NCBI RefSeq assembly: GCF_023617245.1
Contig: NZ_CP067396.1
Span: 4,340,001-4,404,000 of the forward strand
Direction of reading: 5' to 3'
Origin: Lysobacter enzymogenes
Lineage (GTDB): Bacteria; Pseudomonadota; Gammaproteobacteria; Xanthomonadales; Xanthomonadaceae
Length of the DNA stretch: 64,000 nt
The notes under the pieces were generated by a model. It saw only the letters and a program-made list of their open reading frames with translations, did not search any database and was not told the origin of the DNA. Positions 8,872 to 18,158 of the stretch are shown here, in pieces. Both the position numbers and the translations under genes were made by a program. Positions within the stretch are counted from its first letter, which is position 1, and every line of letters starts with the position of its first letter.

Positions 8872-8898
8872 CGTCATTCCCGCGGAAGCGGGAACGAC
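8872..8898. repeat. short hairpin repeat of the CATTCCCGC...GCGGGAA type
   Basis: CGTCATTCCCGC, GGAA loop, GCGGGAACGACG. A second relative occurs at 54331. It is a common interspersed element in GC-rich proteobacteria. Confidence 0.65.
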
Positions 8899-8914
8899 GG
8901 CCGGCGGCGGCGCT

Positions 8915-9850
8915 TTACTTCGCCGCCCGTTGGCTCATCGCCACGCTGCCCAGGATCAGCGCGCCGGCGATCAGCATGCTCAGGGTCAGCGGCTCGTCCA
9001 GCAGCATCCAGCCCCAGGCCACGCCGAACAGCGGCACCAGGTAGGTCACCGCGACCGCGCGGCCGGCGCCGATGCGCTGGATCAGCCGGTAGTACATGAC
9101 GAAGGCGATGCCGGTGCACAGCACGCCGAGCATGCTCGCCGACAGCCACGACTTGGCCGGGATCGCGTGGGTGGGCCAACTCGCGATCGCGAACGGCAGG
9201 GTCAGCAGGGCCGAGCTGCCCAGCGTTGCCGCCGCCACCGCCGCGGCCGGCAGGCCGGTCAGCTGGCGCCGCACCAGGTTGGCGCCGATGCCGTACAGGA
9301 ACGCCGCCGCGCAACCGGCCGCCACCGCCCAGCCGATGCTGGCGCCGGCGGTCTTGCCGCTGGCCAGCACCACCACGCCGGCGAACCCGGCCAGCAACGC
9401 GATCGCGCGCTGCGCGCCGATCTTCTCGCCGAAGAACAGGAACCCGACCAGGGCGGTGAACAGCACCGCCATCGAATTGGTGATCGCGCCGACCCCGGCC
9501 GGCGCGCGCTGCGCGGCCCAGGCGAACAGCGCGAACGGCAGCGCCGAGTTGATCACGCCGATCAAGGCCAGCTTGGCCCAGATCTTCGCGCCGCGGAACG
9601 ACTCGCGCGCTTTCCACAGGAACGGCAGCAGGATCAGCGCGCCCAGGCCCAGGCGCATCTCCACCAGCGGCAGCGCGCCGAAGTCCTTGGCGGCCACGCG
9701 CATGAATAGGAACGAGCCGCCCCAGATCGCGCCGAGCACGGTCAGTTCCAGCGGCGTGCGCCAGCCGGCGCGGGCGGAGTCCGTGGCAGCGACGGGCGCG
9801 GGCGCGGAGCCGTTGGGCGTCACGGTGGCGGCGAGTTCGGGGGAACGCAT
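8915..9850 (-). CDS. EamA/DMT-family transporter
   Basis: The start at ATG 9850 has GAGG nine bases upstream; an alternative ATG lies at 9871. The 311-residue protein has ten hydrophobic segments in two five-helix EamA halves: the first opens LELTVLGAIWGGSFLFMRVAAKDFG, the second begins near SIGWAVAAGCAAAFLYGIG. The end of the second half reads YLVPLFGVAWGWMLLDEPLT. It should sit in the inner membrane and export small metabolites. Substrates of this family cannot be read from sequence. Confidence 0.88.
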   Translation of the reverse strand: MRSPELAATVTPNGSAPAPVAATDSARAGWRTPLELTVLGAIWGGSFLFMRVAAKDFGALPLVEMRLGLGALILLPFLWKARESFRGAKIWAKLALIGVINSALPFALFAWAAQRAPAGVGAITNSMAVLFTALVGFLFFGEKIGAQRAIALLAGFAGVVVLASGKTAGASIGWAVAAGCAAAFLYGIGANLVRRQLTGLPAAAVAAATLGSSALLTLPFAIASWPTHAIPAKSWLSASMLGVLCTGIAFVMYYRLIQRIGAGRAVAVTYLVPLFGVAWGWMLLDEPLTLSMLIAGALILGSVAMSQRAAK

Positions 9851-10133
9851 GCGCAAGATCCTCGGAGACATCGGTTCGGAACAGGCGGCCGCGCGATGCG
9901 GCGCCCGCGGGGGACCACGGCCGCGCCGGCCTCGCGGCGACGCGGTCGGCGCAGCGGCGACGGGCGCCGTTGCGCACGAGGGGAAACGCCGAGCCGGCGG
10001 CGGGCGGCCTCCATGCGCAGTGTCGCCATGCGGCGGGTCGGCGCATATCCGGATTCGTACCGACTCCGCGCCCGCTCGCTGCACGCCGGCTCGCTGCACG
10101 CCGGTGCGGCGACGCGCACGCCGGACGGCGCGC

Positions 10134-10430
10134 TCAGACGTCCAGGATCGCCAGCGTGCCGCGGCTGCCCGGCGCGACCGCGTGGGCGACGCCGGCGGGC
10201 ACGACATACAGCTGCCCCGCACCGACATCGACCACCTCGCCGCCGACGCTCAGGCGCATCGTCCCGTCGAGCACCAGCAGGCCTTCGGCGAAATCGTGCG
10301 TCTCTTCCTCGTAGGCGCCGGCGTCCATGCGCAGCAGCTTGAGGTTGGCGCCGCCGAAGCGGCCGACCACGCTCGAACGCCAGGCATCGGGCAGTTCGGC
10401 GGAGGTCGCAAGCAGGTCGATGAGGCTCAT
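10134..10430 (-). CDS. small cupin-domain protein
   Basis: A 98-residue single cupin. DAGAYEEETHDFAEGLLVLDG corresponds to cupin motif 1 with two metal ligands (E, H) and a shifted spacing; VVPAGVAHAVAPGS is motif 2 with its His. It is divergent from the adjacent LysR regulator across 147 bases, so it is a likely target. Small cupins act as isomerases, dioxygenases or sensors; no function can be assigned. Confidence 0.8.
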   Translation of the reverse strand: MSLIDLLATSAELPDAWRSSVVGRFGGANLKLLRMDAGAYEEETHDFAEGLLVLDGTMRLSVGGEVVDVGAGQLYVVPAGVAHAVAPGSRGTLAILDV

Positions 10431-10577
10431 GTGCGGACGTCGTAAGGCGCGGGCGCGACGGGGTTCGGGCAACTGCGACGATAATCTGGCTTTTCCCTGC
10501 GGCTTATTCTGACTGGCCGCCAATCCGACGCAAGCGCATACTTTCGCACCCAGGCACAAATCTGACTTGAGGCTCCG

Positions 10578-11462
10578 ATGGCCCTGCGAGCGGACTGGCT
10601 TCCGGCCCTGGCGGCGTTCGAGGCGGCGGCACGCCACCAGAACTTCGCCCACGCCGCCGAAGAACTGCATCTCACCGCCAGCGCGGTCAGCCACCACGTG
10701 CGCAAGCTGGAAAGCCGGCTCGGGGTGAGCCTGTTCCAGCGCCACGCGCGCGGGGTCGCGCTGACTCCGCAGGGCCGCCAGCTGGCCGACGCCGCCGGCA
10801 CCGCGCTGGCCGACGTCGACGGCGTGCTGCGCAGCCTGCGCCTGGCGCGCGAGGAGCGCGACCGGGTCCGCATCACCACCCTGCACTCGCTGGCCTACAC
10901 CTGGCTGCTGCCGCGCCTGCCCGAATTCGCCCGCGCCCACCCGCACATCCAGCTCAGCGTCGATACCGAAATCGCCCTGGCCCGTTTCGACGACAGCGGC
11001 CCGGACCTCGGCATCCGCCATGGCGCCGGCCACTGGCCGGGGCTGACCTCGCACTTCCTGATGGCCGACGCGCTGTTCCCGGTGACTTCGCCGCGCACGC
11101 CCGGGGTCGAGGCGATCGCCGAGCCGGCGCAGATCGCCGAGCTGCCGCTGATCGCCGACCACGCCCGCCAGGGCTGGCACGACTGGTTCCGCGCGGCCGG
11201 CGTGCACGGGCGCAAGCTCGAGGAACGCTACACCTTCAGCGACACCACCGACGCGCTGATGGCCGCCGCGCACGGCCTCGGCGCGGCGCTCGCGCGCGAG
11301 CAGATCGTGGTGCCCTACCTGCGCTCGGGCCAGCTGATGCGGCTGCCGGGGCCGAAGATGACCGCGCGCTGGTCGTACTACGCGATCTATCCGGCGCACC
11401 GGCGGCTGCGGCCGGCGGCGCGGGCGTTCCTGGATTGGCTGCTGGCGGTCGAAAAGGAATGA
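10578..11462 (+). CDS. LysR-family transcriptional regulator (GcvA-like)
   Basis: A 294-residue LTTR with HTH at residues 6-64 (LAAFEAAARHQNFAHAAEELHLTASAVSHHV) and an effector domain that follows GcvA: HSLAYTWLLPRLPEFARAHPHIQLSVDT, and near the end ALMAAAHGLGAALAREQIVVPYLRSG. GAGG lies six bases before the ATG. Divergence from the cupin gene makes that gene the first candidate target. Confidence 0.9.
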   Translation: MALRADWLPALAAFEAAARHQNFAHAAEELHLTASAVSHHVRKLESRLGVSLFQRHARGVALTPQGRQLADAAGTALADVDGVLRSLRLAREERDRVRITTLHSLAYTWLLPRLPEFARAHPHIQLSVDTEIALARFDDSGPDLGIRHGAGHWPGLTSHFLMADALFPVTSPRTPGVEAIAEPAQIAELPLIADHARQGWHDWFRAAGVHGRKLEERYTFSDTTDALMAAAHGLGAALAREQIVVPYLRSGQLMRLPGPKMTARWSYYAIYPAHRRLRPAARAFLDWLLAVEKE

Positions 11463-11488
11463 GTCGCCGCGTTGCTTCGGCTCGCTAC

Positions 11489-11587
11489 CTGTAGGAGCGG
11501 CGCAAGCCGCGACCGCGACAACGCAGCTACGGCGAAGGTTGCGGCGTAGTTGCGTTGTCGCGGTCGCGGCTCGCGCCGCTCCTACAG
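11489..11587. repeat. inverted pair of REP-like elements
   Basis: CTGTAGGAGCGGCGCAAGCC on the left and its near reverse complement ending GGCGCCGCTCCTACAG-like on the right, separated by about 40 bases. It sits between convergent genes, a position compatible with bidirectional transcription stop. Confidence 0.8.
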
Positions 11588-11606
11588 TCGGATACCCACA
11601 GTCGAA

Positions 11607-11993
11607 TCAGGCCCGCGGTTTTTTCTTCGCGACCTTCTTCGCCGCGCGCTGCTTGGCCGGACGCTTCTTCGCCGCCTTCCGCACCGCGGCCTCCCACGCC
11701 AGCGCCAGCCACGGCCGCATGTCCTGCGACGATTCCATCGCCTCCTCCGGCACCGTCCAGTAACTGGTCGGCACGGTCTCGCCGCGCCGCGCGTACAGGA
11801 AAGGCGAACACCCCGCCGCCCGGAAACGCGGCAGGGTGTGTTCGTCGGTCTTCAGATACAACGTCTCGTCCGACAACAGCCCGATCATCGTGCCGTCGCG
11901 GTACACGCCGTGCCCGCCGAACATCCGCCGCGCGTCGAGCGCGCCGAAGCCGGCGGACAGGTCGTGCAGATGGGCGATCAGGTCTTCGTGCAT
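11607..11993 (-). CDS. TfoX/Sxy N-terminal-domain protein with Lys/Ala-rich tail
   Basis: A 128-residue protein. Residues 1-100 match the TfoX N-terminal domain (DARRMFGGHGVYRDGTMIGLLSDETLYLKTDE, PTSYWTVPEEA). Residues 103-128 form a basic tail of KKxAK-type repeats like histone H1 or the bTHX tail elsewhere in the window. Full Sxy activates competence genes with CRP and has a second domain that is absent here, so a competence role cannot be assumed. The tail suggests nucleic-acid binding. Confidence 0.85.
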   Translation of the reverse strand: MHEDLIAHLHDLSAGFGALDARRMFGGHGVYRDGTMIGLLSDETLYLKTDEHTLPRFRAAGCSPFLYARRGETVPTSYWTVPEEAMESSQDMRPWLALAWEAAVRKAAKKRPAKQRAAKKVAKKKPRA

Positions 11994-12018
11994 GACCCGA
12001 TCCTACCCGCCGCCGCGA

Positions 12019-14475
12019 TCAGAACTTATGCCAAAGGCGCACGAAATACGCCGTGCCGTTCAGGCCGAACTGGACGCTGTCGAAGATATGGCCGTTGTCG
12101 GTCTCGTTCGGGTCCTGCCGGGTCGGCTTGACGTTGAACAGGTTGGAGCCGCCGACGGTGAGCTTGGTGTTGTCGCTGAAGGCGTAGGTCACGCTGAGGT
12201 CGGCCGAGGCCTTGGCCTTGTAGCGCGCGTTGGGCACGCCGCCGGCGGTGCCGGTGAAGGTGCCCAGCGTCTGCGGGCCGAAGTAGATCGCCTTGAAGTT
12301 GCCTTCCCAGGCGCCGCGGCTGAGGTCGAAGCCGAGCACGGCCTTGGACCGCGGCGCGCCCTGTTCGATGAACAAGCGCTCGCGCTCGGACAACAGCACG
12401 TCCTCGCGCCCGACCAGCGCCGGCGGCGCGTGGATCGCGCGGACCTTGGTGCGGTTGAGGTTGAGGGCGAAGAACGTGCCGAGCTTGAAGTCGTTGCCGA
12501 GTTCGCGCTCGTTGTTGAAGGTGAAGTCCACGCCCTCGGTGCGGGTATCGACCGAATTGACGAAGAACTGCGCCTGGCCGACCTGCAGCGCGCGCAGCGC
12601 GTCGCCGATGACCGGATCGTCGTCGCCGAAGCGGCCGCTGAGCACGATGCGGTCGTCGATGTCGATGCGGTAGGCGTCCAGCGTCAGCGAGGTGTCGGCG
12701 CTCGGCGACCAGGTCAGGCCGAGGGTGTAGTTGCGCGACTTCTCCTTGGTCAGCGCCGGCAGTCCGGCCTGGTTGGCCAGGGCGCCGCCGTTCGGCGCGA
12801 TCACCACGTCGACCGGCTGGCCGTTGACGAAGTCGGTGATGGTCGAGGAGAAATACTTCTGCTGCAGCGACGGCGCGCGGAAACCGGTGCTGGCCGAGGC
12901 GCGGAACATCAGCGTGTCGGTAGCGCGGAAGCCCGCGGCGAGCTTGCCGGTGGTGGTGTTGCCGAAGTCGCTGTAATCCTCGTAGCGCACCGCCACGCCG
13001 GCGGTGAAGCGCTCGGTGAAGTCGGCTTCGACGTCGGCGTAGGCCGCCCAGCTGTCGCGGCTGTGGCCGCCGGCGTCGCCCGGGCGGAAGCCGGGGAAGC
13101 CCTGGCTGCCGGCGTTGCCGCCGTCGGAGTCGCCGTCGTAGTCGAGGTAGGAGCCCGGCTCGCCGGCGAAGATCTTGTAGCGCTCGTCGCGCCGCTCCAG
13201 GCCGAAGGCGACGTTGAGGCCGCGGAAGATATGGTCGTAGAAACGGTTGACGTCGAAGTTGACCGTGTTCTGCTCGAACGAGAAGCCGCCGGCGTCGAAG
13301 CTGCGCGGGCTGACGCCCTTGCCGCCGTTGATGAGGTCGAGATTCGCCAGCGAGGCGTTGAGGGTGTTGTTGATGGTGTAGCGCAGCTTGCTGTAGCCGT
13401 AGGTGTAGGACAGGTCGGCGTTCCATTCGCCGAGCGCCCAGCGCAGGCCGAGGATGCCGAAGCGGTCGTCGATGTCGCCGTCGATGAACGGCACGAAGCC
13501 GTCCGGGTACATCGCCGCGGAGTTGCGCGAGGGGATGTCCTCCGAACCGATGCCCTCGCGCGCGAACGCGGCCGAAGACGCGTCGCGCTTCTGCGCGCCG
13601 AGGGTGAAGTACAGATCCAGGTTCTCGCCGAGCGGCTTGTCGCCGTTGAGGAACAGGGTCTGATTCTTGACCTTGGAGTCGCCGATGATGCGCGGGCTGC
13701 CGGCCGGCTCGGAGCGGTCGGAACGGCCGCGGTCCTGCCATTCGCCGGTGATGCCGATGCTGCCGTCGCTGCCCAGGCCGAAGCCGCAGTACGCGGTGGC
13801 CAGCCAGTTCTCGCCGTCGCCCTTGGAATACTGGCCGTAGCCGGCGACGGCCTCGCAGCCCTTGCGCTTCTTCAGCGAGATGTTCATGACCCCGGCGATC
13901 GCGTCGGAGCCGTACTGCGCGGCGGCGCCGTCGCGCAGGATCTCGACGCTGTCGATCGCCATCAGCGGGATGGTGTTGAGGTCGGTGCCGGTGTTGCCGC
14001 GGTTGCGCGCGCCGAACAGGTTCAGCAGCGCGGTGGTGTGGTGGCGCTTGCCGTTGACCAGCACCAGGGTCTGATCCGAACCCAGGCCGCGCAGCGCGGC
14101 CGAGTCGACCAGATCGGCGCCGTCGGCGCCGCTCTGGCGGGTCGAGTTGAACGACGGCGCGGCGTATTGCAGCGATTGAGCGAGGTCGAACTGCGCGCCT
14201 TCCTCGGCGTTCTTGGCCATCGGCAGCACGTCGACCGGCGAGATCGAGGTGGTGTCGGAGGAACGCTGGGCGCGGCGCGAGCCGAGCACCGACACGGTTT
14301 CCAGGGTGCGCGCTTCGCTGGCCTGCGCCGGCGGCGGTTGCGCGGGCCCGGCGTCCTGGGCGAGCGCGCCGCCGGCGCACAGGCTGCCGCCGAGCCACAG
14401 GGCGCACATCGTCGCCCGGTACAGCGGGGCGCGGCGCGGACGGGCATGGCGGGGGGCGAAGCGGGGCTGGGTCAT
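12019..14475 (-). CDS. TonB-dependent outer-membrane receptor
   Basis: An 818-residue receptor: signal peptide to about residue 40 (ALA), a TonB box-like ETVSVLG near 58, plug domain from about 70 to 190 with RGLGSDQTLVLVNGKRH and SVEILRDGAAAQYGSDAIAG, then a 22-strand barrel ending in the expected aromatic residue (LWHKF). There is no N-terminal signalling (STN) domain and no adjacent sigma/anti-sigma pair. It imports a large ligand driven by TonB-ExbBD. The neighbouring M1-like peptidase hints at peptide ligands, but the evidence is weak. Confidence 0.93.
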   Translation of the reverse strand: MTQPRFAPRHARPRRAPLYRATMCALWLGGSLCAGGALAQDAGPAQPPPAQASEARTLETVSVLGSRRAQRSSDTTSISPVDVLPMAKNAEEGAQFDLAQSLQYAAPSFNSTRQSGADGADLVDSAALRGLGSDQTLVLVNGKRHHTTALLNLFGARNRGNTGTDLNTIPLMAIDSVEILRDGAAAQYGSDAIAGVMNISLKKRKGCEAVAGYGQYSKGDGENWLATAYCGFGLGSDGSIGITGEWQDRGRSDRSEPAGSPRIIGDSKVKNQTLFLNGDKPLGENLDLYFTLGAQKRDASSAAFAREGIGSEDIPSRNSAAMYPDGFVPFIDGDIDDRFGILGLRWALGEWNADLSYTYGYSKLRYTINNTLNASLANLDLINGGKGVSPRSFDAGGFSFEQNTVNFDVNRFYDHIFRGLNVAFGLERRDERYKIFAGEPGSYLDYDGDSDGGNAGSQGFPGFRPGDAGGHSRDSWAAYADVEADFTERFTAGVAVRYEDYSDFGNTTTGKLAAGFRATDTLMFRASASTGFRAPSLQQKYFSSTITDFVNGQPVDVVIAPNGGALANQAGLPALTKEKSRNYTLGLTWSPSADTSLTLDAYRIDIDDRIVLSGRFGDDDPVIGDALRALQVGQAQFFVNSVDTRTEGVDFTFNNERELGNDFKLGTFFALNLNRTKVRAIHAPPALVGREDVLLSERERLFIEQGAPRSKAVLGFDLSRGAWEGNFKAIYFGPQTLGTFTGTAGGVPNARYKAKASADLSVTYAFSDNTKLTVGGSNLFNVKPTRQDPNETDNGHIFDSVQFGLNGTAYFVRLWHKF

Positions 14476-14691
14476 GGCGGGAGTCCTGGCGGTGGCGGGC
14501 GGGGCGATCCCCTAGCCTAAAGCCAAGACGACCGTTGGCGCACAGCGTGAGGACTGGAAATGTGAAGCCGGAAGCGTGACGGGCGGCGGGTTGGCGCGGG
14601 GCGGCCGGCGGCGCGCGCGGATGCGGCCTGGAGGGCCGGTCGGGCGGGCGGCGTTTTCGTCGGGCGCAAAGCGGCGGCGCGACCGCAGCGT

Positions 14692-14721
14692 TCGCGGTCG
14701 CGGCTTGCGCCTCTCCTACAG
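14692..14721. repeat. single REP-like element
   Basis: GCGGTCGCGGCTTGCGCCTC then TCCTACAG, one half of the family described at 11489. It lies between the TonB receptor and the M1-like peptidase gene. Confidence 0.7.
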
Positions 14722-14731
14722 GGGCTTCGAG

Positions 14732-16141
14732 TTACTTCGCGGGGTCGGGTCTGGACGGCATCGCGGGGGCGGGTTCGGCGCCGTCGACCCAGCGGGCGAA
14801 GAACGCCGACAGGTCGCGGCCGCTGGCGCGCTCCATGACCTGGCGCAGGTCGGCGCTGGTCACCGAGTGGCCGTAGTAGGCGCGGGTGTAGGTGCGCACG
14901 CCGCGCCAGAACGCGCGTTCGCCGAGTTCCTCGCGCAACAGGTGCAGGACGTAGGCGCCCTTCTGGTAGACCACGGCGCGGTCGTCGGCGGTGGGCTTGT
15001 TCCAGTTGGCGTAGACCAGGGCATGGTCCTTGCCGCTCTCGCGCAGCTTGTCCACGCGCCGCTTCCAGCTGTCCACGCGCTCGCGGTACGCGGCTTCGCC
15101 GAAGCGGTGCTCCAGGTAAGCCGCGGCCATGAAGTTGGCGAAGCCTTCGTTGAGCCAGAACTGGCCCCAGTCGCGGTTGGTGACCATGTTGCCCCACCAC
15201 TGGTGGGCCAGTTCGTGCGCGATCAGGCCCTGCGCCTCGGGTTTTTCCAGCACCTCGCGGCCGTAGGCTTCCGACAGCAGGGCGAAGCCGTCGAGTTCCT
15301 GGCCGATGGTCTTGGCCACCAGCACCTGGCTGTAGGTGCCGCGGTAGCGGATGCCGGCGCGGCGGCCGAAAAAGCGCAGCATGTCGGCGCTGTCGGCGAA
15401 CAGCTTGCGCAGCTGCGGGCCCTGCAGTTCCGCCGACAGGAAGCGCAGCTCGCCGTTTTCGCCGGTGCCGCCGGCCTCGTTGTAACGGCCGGCGGCGAAG
15501 CCGTACACGTAGCTCGGCATCGGCTGGTCCTGGCGCCAGCGGTAGGAATCGCGGCGCCCGCCGAGCGCGGACTTCGACACCAGCCGGCCGTTGCCGACCG
15601 CCTTGAGGCCGCTGGGCACGGTCAGGGTCAGGTCCAGGCTGGCGCGCTCGGACGGCGCGTCGATGCACACCAGCCACTGGCTGGTGGAGAAGATCGTGTA
15701 GACCTCGCTGCGCTCGGGATGGAACTCCAGGCCGTAGCGCGGCGCGCCGCGATAGACCACGTCGATCTCATGGCGCTCGCCGGTCTTGCCGGGCTGCGGC
15801 AAACGCACGCGCAGGCGCTGTTCGACCTTCTCGAAGACCAGCGCGCGGCCGCGTTCGGAGACCTTTTCGATCTCCAGCTCGCCGGCGTCGAACTCCAGTT
15901 GCTGGGCGCCCTCGGCGCGCAGGGCCAGGCGGATCGAGACCTGCCCGCGCAAGGTCTTGCCGGCGATGTCCGGCTCGACCCGCACGCTGTAGTGCAGCAC
16001 GTCGAGATTGGCGCCGGCGCGCGCGGCGGCCGCGCCCTGCGCCGCGGCCGCGAGCGGCGCGGCCAGCGCTGCCGCCGCGAGCGCAGCGGCCAGGCGCGCG
16101 CGCAGGCGCGAGGGGCGGTGGGGAGTCGTGGCGGCTGGCAT
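14732..16141 (-). CDS. M1-family (gluzincin) metallopeptidase-like protein, secreted
   Basis: With the start at ATG 16141 the product is 469 residues, beginning with a basic region and an Ala-rich signal peptide ending AAAQG. The zinc site is clear: HELAHQWWGN followed 18 residues later by the Glu of NEGFA. The aminopeptidase signature GxMEN is not present; the corresponding stretch is DGFALLSEAYG. The protein also lacks the C-terminal HEAT domain, so it is about half the size of PepN. It is probably a periplasmic or extracellular metallopeptidase with altered exopeptidase specificity, or one that is not an aminopeptidase. Confidence 0.85.
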   Translation of the reverse strand: MPAATTPHRPSRLRARLAAALAAAALAAPLAAAAQGAAAARAGANLDVLHYSVRVEPDIAGKTLRGQVSIRLALRAEGAQQLEFDAGELEIEKVSERGRALVFEKVEQRLRVRLPQPGKTGERHEIDVVYRGAPRYGLEFHPERSEVYTIFSTSQWLVCIDAPSERASLDLTLTVPSGLKAVGNGRLVSKSALGGRRDSYRWRQDQPMPSYVYGFAAGRYNEAGGTGENGELRFLSAELQGPQLRKLFADSADMLRFFGRRAGIRYRGTYSQVLVAKTIGQELDGFALLSEAYGREVLEKPEAQGLIAHELAHQWWGNMVTNRDWGQFWLNEGFANFMAAAYLEHRFGEAAYRERVDSWKRRVDKLRESGKDHALVYANWNKPTADDRAVVYQKGAYVLHLLREELGERAFWRGVRTYTRAYYGHSVTSADLRQVMERASGRDLSAFFARWVDGAEPAPAMPSRPDPAK

Positions 16142-16584
16142 ATCGGCGGTTCGTCCTGCGCTGCGCGGCCGGGGGGAAGCCGCGATCCTGAATTCCTGGT
16201 GCTGTCCTGCCCGCGCCGGCGCGGACAACGCGACGGCCACAGGGTCGCCGATGATCGCGCAACCGCGCCCCGCGCTGAACCCTCTTTTGGCGGAGGCCGC
16301 GCCGCGCGCGGACCAAGCCGGCAGATGCGGTAAACCCGGCTTCGCGCATTCAGGTTCGACGGTAATCGCTTTCTTCCGCATCCGCGCCGCCGCGCACGGC
16401 CCCGGCGTGGACGATCTGCGGCCGCGATCACTGACAGCGCTGTCAACCACGGGACAAGGTGCGGCCCGTGGGCGCGCTTCCCGCGCCCACGTCCGTCCAC
16501 GCAGGCCACCGGCTTGGTCGTGCGCCGCGCTCCGCCGGCGCCTGGTTGCGCCGCCGCGCTTGCCCAGCCCAGGAGCCGCACCCG
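16142..16584. other. divergent promoter region between M1-like peptidase and GH64 glucanase
   Basis: No gene was found in these 443 bases. The only strong signal is the 14-bp palindrome at 16432-16445. Overlapping reading frames lack signal peptides and family features. Confidence 0.6.
16432..16445. promoter_or_regulatory. LacI-type operator upstream of the GH64 glucanase
   Basis: TGACAGCGCTGTCA is a perfect 14-bp palindrome with the central CG of LacI/GalR-family sites. It lies 139 bases before the glucanase start. No LacI-family gene is in the window, so the regulator would be elsewhere. Confidence 0.55.
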
Positions 16585-17772
16585 ATGGTCACCCGCCGCA
16601 CCTTCCTCGGCGCCAGCGCCGCCGCGCTCGCCGTCCCGCTGTTGCCGCGCGGCGCGCTCGCCGCCACCCCGGCGCGCTTCAACCTCGCCTTGCTCAACGC
16701 GTCCGGCCAGAACACGGCCTATGCCTACGTCACCGGCTTCGACAACGGCCGGCCGGTGTTCGTGCGCGCCGACGGCAGCGCCTACTACCCGCCCTCGCCG
16801 TCCGCGCCGGTGACGCCGCTGGGCGCCGACTGCGCGATCCCGCTCGGCGCCAACGGCAGCACCGTGCGCGTGTCGGTGCCGCGCATGTACGGCGCGCGCA
16901 TCTATCTGGTCACCGGCAGCAAGCTGAACTTCTACGTCAACCCGGGCCCGGCGGTGGTGCACCCCAGCTTCCTCAACACCAGCGACACCAACTTCAACAA
17001 GAACTGGACCTTCGCCGAATTCACTTTCAACGAGTACGAGCTGTTCTCCAACATCAGCTACGTCGACTTCGTCGCCGCGCCGCTGGGGCTGTCGCTGCGC
17101 TCGCTGTCGGGCCGGGTCGAGACGATCCCGGGCCTGCCGGCGGCCTCGCTCGACCCGATCTGCTACTCGCTGCAGCAACAGGCCACGCAGGAAGGCTCGG
17201 CCTGGAACTCGCTGATCCAGCGCGGTCCCGACGGCCGCAACCTGCGCGCGATGAGCGCGCACTACCAGGCCGCGCGCTTCCAGAACTACCTAACCGGCTA
17301 CATCGATGCGTGCTGGAACAAGTACCGCGGCACCACCCTCACCGTCGACACCCAGTCCGGCTTCGGCGTGCTGACCGCGCGCGTGGGCGGCGACAACCTG
17401 CTGCGCTTCAACAACGGCGAAGCCTTCGCCAAGCCCAGCACCGCCGACGTGCTCAGCTGCGACAGCGGCCCCTTCAGCCTCGGCGGCGCCAGCGACGTGC
17501 GCAAGGCGATCATCCCGCGCCTGGCCGCGGCGTTGAACCGCACCACCCTGCTCGACAACGCCAACCAGCCCAACGGCGAAGTCGCCAGCCGCTTCTACCG
17601 CAACGCCCAGACCAACCACTACGCGCGACTGGTGCACGAACGGCTGCCCGACAACCGCGGCTACGCGTTCCCGTACGACGACGTGACCGCCAGCGGCGGC
17701 CCCGACTTCAGCGGCGCGGCGCGCTCGGGCGATCCGGACACCTTGACGGTGACGCTGCGGGCGTTGCGCTGA
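16585..17772 (+). CDS. GH64 endo-beta-1,3-glucanase with Tat-type signal
   Basis: The ATG at 16585 follows AGGAG. Residues 1-26 (RRTFLGASAAALAVPLLPRG, cut at ALA) carry the twin-arginine RRxFL pattern, so export may be in folded form. The rest of the 395 residues match the thaumatin-like beta-1,3-glucanase family 64: FNLALLNASGQNTAYAYVTG, then FAEFTFNEYELFSNISYVDFVA and the QAARFQNYLTGYIDACWNKY region. No carbohydrate-binding module follows. Enzymes of this family release laminaripentaose from fungal-wall glucan, and Lysobacter is known to secrete such glucanases. Confidence 0.9.
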   Translation: MVTRRTFLGASAAALAVPLLPRGALAATPARFNLALLNASGQNTAYAYVTGFDNGRPVFVRADGSAYYPPSPSAPVTPLGADCAIPLGANGSTVRVSVPRMYGARIYLVTGSKLNFYVNPGPAVVHPSFLNTSDTNFNKNWTFAEFTFNEYELFSNISYVDFVAAPLGLSLRSLSGRVETIPGLPAASLDPICYSLQQQATQEGSAWNSLIQRGPDGRNLRAMSAHYQAARFQNYLTGYIDACWNKYRGTTLTVDTQSGFGVLTARVGGDNLLRFNNGEAFAKPSTADVLSCDSGPFSLGGASDVRKAIIPRLAAALNRTTLLDNANQPNGEVASRFYRNAQTNHYARLVHERLPDNRGYAFPYDDVTASGGPDFSGAARSGDPDTLTVTLRALR

Positions 17773-17814
17773 GGCGATCGGCCGGGTTGGATCGCCGTGG
17801 CCTGAAACAAAGGC

Positions 17815-18062
17815 GTCGGGGCTGAAAGCCCCTCCCACAACACAACGGGCCGCGCTTCGGCTCTTGTGGGAGGGACTTCAGTCCCGACGCTCTTCGGCCG
17901 GGTCGCCGCAACCCGCACCAAGAGCCACCACCGCGAAGCCCCTTCCACAACGCAGCAAGCCAAGCTTCGGCTCTTGTGGGAGGGACTTCAGTCCCGACGC
18001 TCTTCGGCCGGGTCGCCGCGACCCGAACGGACAGCGTCGGGACTGAAGTCCCTCCCACAGTC
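17815..18062. repeat. cluster of palindromic CTTCAGTCCC / GGGACTGAAG repeats
   Basis: Five half-elements of the array family (GGGGCTGAAAGCCCCTCCCAC; GTGGGAGGGACTTCAGTCCC twice; a decayed copy; GGGACTGAAGTCCCTCCCAC). They fill the space between the glucanase and DoxX genes; no other feature is seen in 17773-18158. Confidence 0.8.
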
Positions 18063-18158
18063 CGGCGCCAAGCATCGAGCCAAAGACCCTTGCGGCTTCA
18101 CGGCGCCTGCGCCTCCTCGGCGCGATCCTGGCGGCCACCTCCACCGACGCGAGCCACC

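Noticed and set aside
11836..14520. Very long open frame opposite the TonB receptor gene
   Set aside because: GC-rich third positions keep the antisense frame open; its translation is Ala/Gly/Arg/Val-rich without domains, whereas the minus-strand protein is a complete receptor.
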